10,376 bases of DNA, taken from Anaerolineae bacterium (GTDB lineage Bacteria; Chloroflexota; Anaerolineae; B4-G1). The notes below the pieces were generated by a model. That model was given only the letters and a program-made list of their open reading frames with translations, was not told where the DNA came from and ran no database searches. Shown here piece after piece: positions 5,932 through 10,376 of the stretch. The position numbers were made by a program, and so were the translations under genes. The stretch covers positions 1 to 10,376 of the forward strand of contig JAUWNP010000152.1 in the NCBI GenBank assembly GCA_030612585.1, given 5' to 3'. Numbering within the stretch: position 1 is the first letter of the stretch; each line of letters begins with the position of its first letter.

Positions 5932-6701
5932 TGGCACCCGTCATCAAGGTCAGAAACCTGCACAAGCGGTTCAAAGACCCGGCCCGCCGGGGCGAGTGGC
6001 TGGAGGTCATCCGAGGGGTGGACCTGGACGTCGAGCCGGGCGAGGTGGTGGTGATCATCGGCCCCTCCGGGGCGGGCAAGAGCACTCTTCTGCGCTGTCT
6101 GAATTTTCTGGAAGAACCGGACGAGGGAACGGTAGAGATTGACGGAGTGGAGATCCGGGCCGGGGAACACAGCCGCGAGCGCAGCAACCACATTATTGAG
6201 ATCAGGGTGAAGACAGGGATGGTTTTCCAGTCCCTTAACCTCTTCCCGCACATGACGGGGCTGGAAAACGTTATCGAGGGGCTGATCACGGTGAAAAAGT
6301 GGCCCCGGAAGAAGGCCATCGCTAAAGCGGAGGAAGAACTCAGTTGGGTAGGGCTGCTGGACAAGCGGGACGAGTATCCCATCCGCCTCTCCGGTGGTCA
6401 GCAGCAGCGTATCGCCATCGCTCGCGGCCTGGCGATGGAACCCAGGATTATGCTCTTCGACGAGCCCACCTCGGCGCTGGACCCGGAATTGATCGGCGAG
6501 GTAGTGGAGGTGATGGAGCGGCTGGCGCGGGAGGGTATGACGATGGTGGTGGTCAGCCACGAGATGCACTTCGTGTGCGATGTGGCCGACCGGATCATCC
6601 TCATGGACGACGGCAACTGGGTTGAGGAAGGGCCACCGGAGGAACTGCTTACCAACCCGAAGAAGGAACGCACCCGGCGGTTCCTGGCTCACATTCTGTA
6701 G
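5931..6701 (+). CDS. Amino-acid ABC transporter ATP-binding protein, GlnQ/HisP family
   Basis: This 256-residue cytoplasmic subunit hydrolyses ATP to power uptake by the permease. In order: Walker A GPSGAGKS (44-51), Q-loop glutamine in VFQSLNLFPHMT (Gln100), ABC signature LSGGQQQR (153-160), Walker B IMLFDEP (173-179), D-loop SALD and switch histidine His210 in VVSHEMHF. Length and the motif style are those of GlnQ/HisP. The ATG at 5931 overlaps the permease stop as TGATG, with GGAGG (5918-5922) 8 bases ahead; a GTG at 5928, in frame, is an alternative that adds one residue. A stretch of about 12 residues near 77-91 (RAGEHSRERSNHIIE) precedes the Q-loop and is longer than in GlnQ; HisP-like members have a similar insert. 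The gene ends in TAG and closes the operon; hairpins at 6716-6738 and 6806-6828 follow. Confidence 0.94.
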   Translation: MAPVIKVRNLHKRFKDPARRGEWLEVIRGVDLDVEPGEVVVIIGPSGAGKSTLLRCLNFLEEPDEGTVEIDGVEIRAGEHSRERSNHIIEIRVKTGMVFQSLNLFPHMTGLENVIEGLITVKKWPRKKAIAKAEEELSWVGLLDKRDEYPIRLSGGQQQRIAIARGLAMEPRIMLFDEPTSALDPELIGEVVEVMERLAREGMTMVVVSHEMHFVCDVADRIILMDDGNWVEEGPPEELLTNPKKERTRRFLAHIL

Positions 6702-6715
6702 CGCCGCCGTGGTCG

Positions 6716-6738
6716 GCACCGGCCTAAAGAGCCGGTGC
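6716..6738 (+). terminator. Hairpin after the ABC operon, possible weak terminator
   Basis: GCACCGGC (6716-6723) and GCCGGTGC (6731-6738) are perfectly complementary around CTAAAGA. It lies 15 bases after the ATPase stop. The bases that follow (TGGGCAGGTTTG) lack a real T-run, so it may be only a 3' stabilising stem. Confidence 0.4.
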
Positions 6739-6742
6739 TGGG

Positions 6743-6785
6743 CAGGTTTGCAACCCTTCGACAGGGTTTCGACAAGCTCAACCTG
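6743..6785. repeat. Nested palindrome in the convergent spacer
   Basis: CAGGTT (6743-6748) pairs with AACCTG (6780-6785), and inside it AACCC (6752-6756) pairs with GGGTT (6764-6768). The core CCCTTCGACAGGGTTTCGAC with the following AAGCTCAA looks like a short dispersed repeat unit found between genes in many GC-rich bacteria. It fills the gap between two converging transcripts. Confidence 0.4.
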
Positions 6786-6790
6786 GCGGC

Positions 6791-8395
6791 TCAGGACACC
6801 GCCCAGCACCGCCTGTTTGCGGCGGTGCCTTTTCCCGCCCCCCCAACAATAAATCCGCCGCGCTCCTCGACGATAGCCTGCACCTCGGCCACCAGTGCCT
6901 CCGCACCCTGTTCGAGTTCGGTCAATTCCGCCAGCCAGGCCGTCGCCTGCGCTTTGTCCTCCACCGCCGCCGCATTGACCCGCACGTTGAGCGCCGCTCC
7001 CGCCACAGCCGCCCGCGCCACGTGCGCCGCCGTCCCCGCGTCGGTGACGGCGTTGACGTTGCCGGCCTGCGCCGCCGTGCGGGCCAGTTCCAGCGCCGCG
7101 ACCGTTTCCCGTGCCGTCGCCAGAGGCACCTCAGCAGCCTGCGCCAGCGCGGCCTGGATCGCCGCTCGCCGCGCCGCTTTCTGCTCAGCCCCCCCTCTTT
7201 CCCCCCCATCATTGGGGGAGATGAAAGTACGGGGCAGCCGGTAGGCCGACATCACCGCCTCAAAGGCGGCGGCGTCGCCGGCGATGCGGGCTGTGAGCGA
7301 TTGGCGCAGCCGCTCCGCCTCCGCCACCAGTGTCTCCATCTCCGCCTCCACCCCGGCGTACTTCGGCTTACCCAGCGTCAGCCGCCCGACCATCGCCGCC
7401 AGCGCCGCCGCCAGCGCACCGGCCAGCGCGGCTACCGAGCCCCCGCCCGGAGCAGGCGTTTCGGCCGCCACCGCGTCGAGGAAGAGAGTCGGGGTGACGT
7501 CCGGTTCCAGGCCCGCCAGCCGGTTCTCCAGCACCTGCTCAGGAGCCAGGTTCAGTTGCAGATACCAGCAGGCCGCGTCCACGAGCGCGCGCTGGGGCGT
7601 CAGCCCCACCAACTCGCTGTGGGTCACCGCCACGCCGTAGCGGGCCGCCTCGCTGCGGATCATCTCCATCACGCGATGGATGGGTGTGCGGCGGAAGTCG
7701 GTCAGGTTCATCGAGACCTGCGCCTGTCCTTCTACCAATAGTCCCAACGCTTTGACGTGGTGCAGCCCGCCAGAGGAGTGGCGCACGGCGCGGGCGATAC
7801 GTTTCGCGACGGAGACGTCACCGGTGTTCAGGTAGACGTTGAAGGCGATGAGAAACGGCCGCGCGCCGATGACAGTCGCACCAGCGGGGCCGAGTTTGGC
7901 CGGGCCGAAGTCAGGGGCACGGTCGGGGTTCGTCTCAATCTGCACCTTGAGCCCCTCGTACTCGCCGCGCCGGACGTCAGCCAGATTGACACGATCAGAT
8001 CGTGTGGCCGCCGCCTCGTACAGGTAGACCGGGATGGAGAGTTCCTCCCCCACGCGCCGTCCCAGCCGGTGCGCCATCTGGGCGCACTCCTCCATCGTCA
8101 CACCGCTGACCGGGACGAAAGGGACGACGTCGGTCGCGCCGATGCGCGGGTGCGCCCCCTCGTGCTCGTCAAGGTTGATCAGTCCGGCGGCGCGGGCGAT
8201 GGACCGGAAGGCCGCCTCCTCGACCGGTTCCGGCGGGCCCACCAGCGTGACGACCGAGCGGTTGTGGTCTGCGTCCGATTGGACGTCGAGGACGCACACG
8301 CCGGGGACGCTGGCTGCGGCCTCGACGATGGCCTGGACGACCTCCGGCCTGCGCCCTTCACTGAAGTTTGGTACACATTCGACGATAGGTCTCAC
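6791..8395 (-). CDS. ftcD: Glutamate formimidoyltransferase / formimidoyltetrahydrofolate cyclodeaminase fusion
   Basis: The 534-residue bifunctional enzyme takes the formimino group of formiminoglutamate (from histidine breakdown) to tetrahydrofolate, then releases ammonia to give methenyl-THF. Residues 1-300 are the transferase: VECVPNFSEGR (5-15), SDADHNRSV (40-48) and AHPRIGA (81-87), whose His82 corresponds to the catalytic histidine of the mammalian enzyme. Residues about 305-515 are the cyclodeaminase: TPAPGGGSVAALAGALAAAL (313-332) and GNVNAVTDAG (445-454). The length matches the fused vertebrate-type enzyme (about 540). I chose the GTG at 8395-8393 because GGAGGAGGTG lies a few bases upstream and residue 2 onward starts the conserved domain; an ATG at 8503 in frame would add 36 residues unlike the family, read from a repeat. 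Odd points are a Gly/charged insert at about 391-404 and a tail whose codons coincide with a hairpin. Confidence 0.93.
   Translation of the reverse strand: MRPIVECVPNFSEGRRPEVVQAIVEAAASVPGVCVLDVQSDADHNRSVVTLVGPPEPVEEAAFRSIARAAGLINLDEHEGAHPRIGATDVVPFVPVSGVTMEECAQMAHRLGRRVGEELSIPVYLYEAAATRSDRVNLADVRRGEYEGLKVQIETNPDRAPDFGPAKLGPAGATVIGARPFLIAFNVYLNTGDVSVAKRIARAVRHSSGGLHHVKALGLLVEGQAQVSMNLTDFRRTPIHRVMEMIRSEAARYGVAVTHSELVGLTPQRALVDAACWYLQLNLAPEQVLENRLAGLEPDVTPTLFLDAVAAETPAPGGGSVAALAGALAAALAAMVGRLTLGKPKYAGVEAEMETLVAEAERLRQSLTARIAGDAAAFEAVMSAYRLPRTFISPNDGGERGGAEQKAARRAAIQAALAQAAEVPLATARETVAALELARTAAQAGNVNAVTDAGTAAHVARAAVAGAALNVRVNAAAVEDKAQATAWLAELTELEQGAEALVAEVQAIVEERGGFIVGGAGKGTAANRRCWAVS
6806..6835 (+). 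terminator. Probable intrinsic terminator of the ABC operon, lying within the 3' end of ftcD
   Basis: GCACCGCC (6806-6813) pairs perfectly with GGCGGTGC (6821-6828) around TGTTTGC, followed on the + strand by CTTTTCC. Only the + strand has a T-run, so it would stop the rightward operon. It lies inside ftcD and codes for about residues 523-530 of FtcD on the other strand. Confidence 0.5.
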
Positions 8396-8430
8396 GGGAC
8401 ACCTCCTCCGACTCTGCTTCGTTGGGATAA

Positions 8431-8572
8431 CAGCAATTCCCGTTTTGGCATCAAGACCTGACAGGTTTCCACGAATTTCGTCACTTGAGACTCCATTTGT
8501 CACCCGGCAACTGCGTTGAACAGCAAGTCTCGGGTAAAAACCTGTCAGGTCTGATCATGCCGGGAATTGCTG
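8431..8572. repeat. Long two-part inverted repeat between ftcD and the ATPase gene
   Basis: The outer arms CAGCAATTCCCG (8431-8442) and CGGGAATTGCTG (8561-8572) are perfectly complementary. The inner arms AGACCTGACAGGTTT (8454-8468) and AAACCTGTCAGGTCT (8538-8552) are a perfect 15-bp match, and each contains the palindrome ACCTG-A/T-CAGGT. The spacers between them also match with small gaps (GGCATCA against TGATCATGCC). The 69-base centre holds ACGAA-T-TTCGT (8471-8481) and GAGACT/AGTCTC (8487-8492, 8526-8531). The right arm covers the last codons and the stop of the ATPase gene. It could be a small non-autonomous element, or act as a bidirectional transcription stop. The rest of the 159-base spacer holds only the ftcD ribosome site. 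Confidence 0.7.
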
Positions 8573-10234
8573 GTATAACAGTCTTGCCAATTGCGCCAGG
8601 TCATCAGCGGTGGAGAGCATCATCCCGGCCTCGCGGGCGCGGGCGATGGCAGCGGGGGTGAAGCCGGAGCGAGAAATCAGCCAGCCCACCGCCTCAACGC
8701 CGCACGCCTTCTCCTGCAGGCGGTTCACCTCAGCCACCCCTCCACGCTTTGCGCGCCATTTGACCTCGACCGCCCAGCGCGTGGCGCCATCGTCCGCCTC
8801 GGCCAGGCCGTCCAGTTCCACCCGACCGTCCGGCGAGCAGTACGATTCCACCCGCCGAAAGATGGGCAGGTGAATGGTGTCGCTCAGTCCCAGGAGTGCA
8901 CCATCCACCTCCTGACCGTTGAAACGGCGTAGCAATTCTCGCACTTCTGACTCTTTGGCCTGGCCCAGTTCGGTGGAGGCACGTTGGAACTGCTCGTCCA
9001 GCCGTGCGATGAGTCCCACCACATCGCTCCGGCGTGGGAACTCGTCTATCTCAATCCCTCGCTCCACAGAAGCGACCCAATAGCGCAGTACCGGATCCTG
9101 GTAGTAGTAGCGCCCGGCCCGCTGTGTCACCATGCCGATCTCGACCAGCGTGTTCAGATAATTGCGCGCCGTCCCCTGGGCGATGCGCAGCCGCCGTGCG
9201 ACCTGGGACTGATTCAGTTCTTCCTCGACTGCCAGCACTGTCAAGACCGATTTCAGAGCCGCGTAGCGTGTGGCCTTCTCCAGCGAAACGTCATACATGT
9301 AGCGGCAGTGGTTGTGGATGCCACCCGTTGGAGCCAGCGTCTCGACCATAAATGCCTGCTTAACCAGGTCCTCGTCCAGGGGCAGGTCGTCCAGGCGATG
9401 TAGCAGTCGCATGCGCCGGACAATCTGAGCTATGTAATATGGATAGCCTGAACTGTAGCGATAGACGGCACCCAGAATGGAATGATCTACCACATCCGGG
9501 ATGATTTTGCGGGTCAGTTCATCCGTGTCTTCGCGGGTGAAAGGGGTCAGGGCGTGTTGGTCGAATTGTAAAAATAGAGGACTCCCCGCGTCGGCGATCA
9601 GCCTGCGCATCGCGCTGACGAGCGACCCGGCCAGAACATAGCCAACGTTCTCCGTGTCGGTGTGGGCGCGAAACACCCCCACGACGTTTCGCGCACCCTT
9701 GTAGGCAGACAGGTCGGCCAAGTCCTGAAACTCGTCCAGGAAAAGGAGCAGTTTGACGCCCAGTGACCGGGCAACCTTTTCCGGGAAGGCGAAGGCCAGG
9801 TTCAGCAGTGTGTTCCGGTTGACATCTGTGCTGCCCAGGACGCGCTCAATCTCCAACAACTCATTCTGCAGAGCCCGATATTCGGACGCCTGCACCAGCA
9901 GGCGTGACGGGTGCAGGAAATCCTCGATCCGTCCGTCGCCACGAGTCAGCAGCCAGAAGGTCACCCAGCCCACGTACTTCAGGGCAAAGTTCTCAGGGTC
10001 GGTACAGATGTTCTCGAAGTTGACGTAGGCAGGAACGACAGTAGTGGCGACACGATGGCGATGGATGAACTCTTTGATCAGCCAGGATTTGCCGATGCGC
10101 CGGGGGCCAAACAGGCCGAGACGGGCCGGCCGGCCGTGTGTCAACTCTTCGACCAAATAGTTGAGCCGGTTCAGCTCTCGGCGACGGTTGGTGAACAGCC
10201 GCCTTTGTCCGGCGGGATATAGTGTGTCGAACAT
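8555..10234 (-). CDS. AAA/STAND-like ATPase with winged-helix and C-terminal PD-(D/E)XK nuclease-like domain (ATPase_2/DUF234 style)
   Basis: The 559-residue protein resembles the prokaryotic ATPase_2 (archaeal-type ATPase) family. Residues 1-300 form the P-loop domain: NRRRELNRL (16-24) before Walker A GPRRIGKS (43-50), Walker B LLLFLDEFQD (162-171) and a sensor-type LAGSLVSAM (201-209). At about 325-380 is a winged helix: LNQSQVARRLRIAQGTARNYLN followed by LVEIGMVTQ and YYYQDPVLRYWV. Residues 430-559 look like a PD-(D/E)XK fold: Asp475 in VELDGLAE and Glu490-x-Lys492 in WAVEVKWR. Family members often stand alone; their role is unsettled, with a link to DNA or mobile elements suspected. GGAGG (complement of 10239-10243) precedes the ATG by 4 bases, and a good promoter lies upstream. 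The last codons and TGA fall in an inverted repeat. Nuclease activity is inference from the motif only. Confidence 0.8.
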   Translation of the reverse strand: MFDTLYPAGQRRLFTNRRRELNRLNYLVEELTHGRPARLGLFGPRRIGKSWLIKEFIHRHRVATTVVPAYVNFENICTDPENFALKYVGWVTFWLLTRGDGRIEDFLHPSRLLVQASEYRALQNELLEIERVLGSTDVNRNTLLNLAFAFPEKVARSLGVKLLLFLDEFQDLADLSAYKGARNVVGVFRAHTDTENVGYVLAGSLVSAMRRLIADAGSPLFLQFDQHALTPFTREDTDELTRKIIPDVVDHSILGAVYRYSSGYPYYIAQIVRRMRLLHRLDDLPLDEDLVKQAFMVETLAPTGGIHNHCRYMYDVSLEKATRYAALKSVLTVLAVEEELNQSQVARRLRIAQGTARNYLNTLVEIGMVTQRAGRYYYQDPVLRYWVASVERGIEIDEFPRRSDVVGLIARLDEQFQRASTELGQAKESEVRELLRRFNGQEVDGALLGLSDTIHLPIFRRVESYCSPDGRVELDGLAEADDGATRWAVEVKWRAKRGGVAEVNRLQEKACGVEAVGWLISRSGFTPAAIARAREAGMMLSTADDLAQLARLLYQQFPA

Positions 10235-10249
10235 AATACCTCCAGGTAC

Positions 10250-10261
10250 GGCATTTATGCC
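10250..10261. promoter_or_regulatory. Perfect palindrome in the leader of the ATPase gene
   Basis: GGCAT-TT-ATGCC is a perfect 12-bp palindrome between the predicted transcription start and the ribosome binding site of the leftward ATPase gene. It may be a second operator half or a small hairpin. Confidence 0.35.
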
Positions 10262-10272
10262 TTAAGTCATTT

Positions 10273-10290
10273 CTGGCTTATTATAGCCAG
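10273..10290. promoter_or_regulatory. Operator-like inverted repeat over the -10 box of the ATPase gene
   Basis: CTGGCT-TATTAT-AGCCAG has perfect 6-bp arms around a 6-base centre. It covers the predicted -10 box of the leftward promoter, a usual place for a repressor to bind. The winged helix in the ATPase itself, or an unseen regulator, could be the binder. Confidence 0.4.
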
Positions 10291-10307
10291 TTTCGGGGAA
10301 AAGACAA
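10280..10307 (-). promoter_or_regulatory. Sigma70-type promoter of the ATPase gene
   Basis: Read on the - strand, TTGTCT (10307-10302), 16 bases, then a perfect TATAAT (10285-10280). Transcription would start near 10273, about 40 bases before the ATG at 10234. Nothing else could be recognised from 10308 to the window end at 10376. Confidence 0.6.
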
Positions 10308-10376
10308 GGGTGGAGGCAGTACTCGAACCCGCTCTGTCTTACGCCATCTCCCCCCGATCCCTCCACTCCCGCCCCA

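Noticed and set aside
5853..6809. 318-residue - strand open frame opposite the ATPase gene
   Set aside because: Antisense to a fully motif-complete ABC ATPase; no domain recognised.
6735..7244. Ala/Ser-rich + strand open frame opposite the ftcD 3' end
   Set aside because: Low-complexity mirror of Ala-rich ftcD codons; no ribosome site or domain.
8396..8503. Upstream extension of ftcD to an ATG at 8503
   Set aside because: The extra 36 residues run through an inverted repeat and do not resemble the family; a GTG with a strong ribosome site begins exactly at the conserved N-terminus.
10309..10376. tRNA-like 3' half on the - strand (GGGTTCGAGT with CTCCACC)
   Set aside because: The T-stem has a mismatch at its closing pair, no CT-NNN-AA anticodon loop is present, and GTGGAG/CTCCAC are only 45 bases apart, too close for a tRNA.

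Overview
The window is GC-rich bacterial chromosome with dense, mostly + strand gene clusters. The lipobox-bearing ABC binding protein, GTG starts, the fused folate enzyme FtcD, paralogous MttB-family methyltransferases and many short palindromic repeats between genes would fit a Chloroflexota (Anaerolineae-like) genome. That placement is inference; there is no rRNA or other phylogenetic marker here.

Layout. Positions 1-75 hold the last 24 codons of an ABC amino-acid binding protein. A good sigma70 promoter (89-116) follows, then a leader full of inverted repeats (153-277). It leads into a two-gene unit: a corrinoid (B12-binding) protein (310-957) and an MttB-family methyltransferase (1043-2500). 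A heptamer-periodic array separates the two genes. A second strong promoter (2511-2539) starts a four-gene unit: a binding lipoprotein of the polar amino acid type (2727-3587), a second, divergent MttB-family methyltransferase (3691-5133), a HisM/GlnP-type permease (5146-5931) and a GlnQ/HisP-type ATPase (5931-6701). Convergent to this unit, on the - strand, are ftcD (8395-6791), encoding glutamate formimidoyltransferase fused to formimidoyl-THF cyclodeaminase, and further upstream an ATPase with a C-terminal PD-(D/E)XK-like domain (10234-8555), which has its own promoter and candidate operator. The spacers carry several perfect or near-perfect inverted repeats.

How the genes could work together (inference). 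The ABC importer brings in an amino-acid-like, N-methylated compound such as a betaine. The MttB-type enzymes move a methyl group from it to Co(I) of the corrinoid protein. A methylcorrinoid:tetrahydrofolate methyltransferase and a RamA-type activator, neither found in this window, would finish the pathway. FtcD feeds the same tetrahydrofolate one-carbon pool from formiminoglutamate. Both MttB genes read through without an in-frame TAG, and two genes in the window end in TAG, so these look like non-pyrrolysine MttB homologues. The placement of an mttB-like gene inside an ABC importer operon is the most interesting functional lead.
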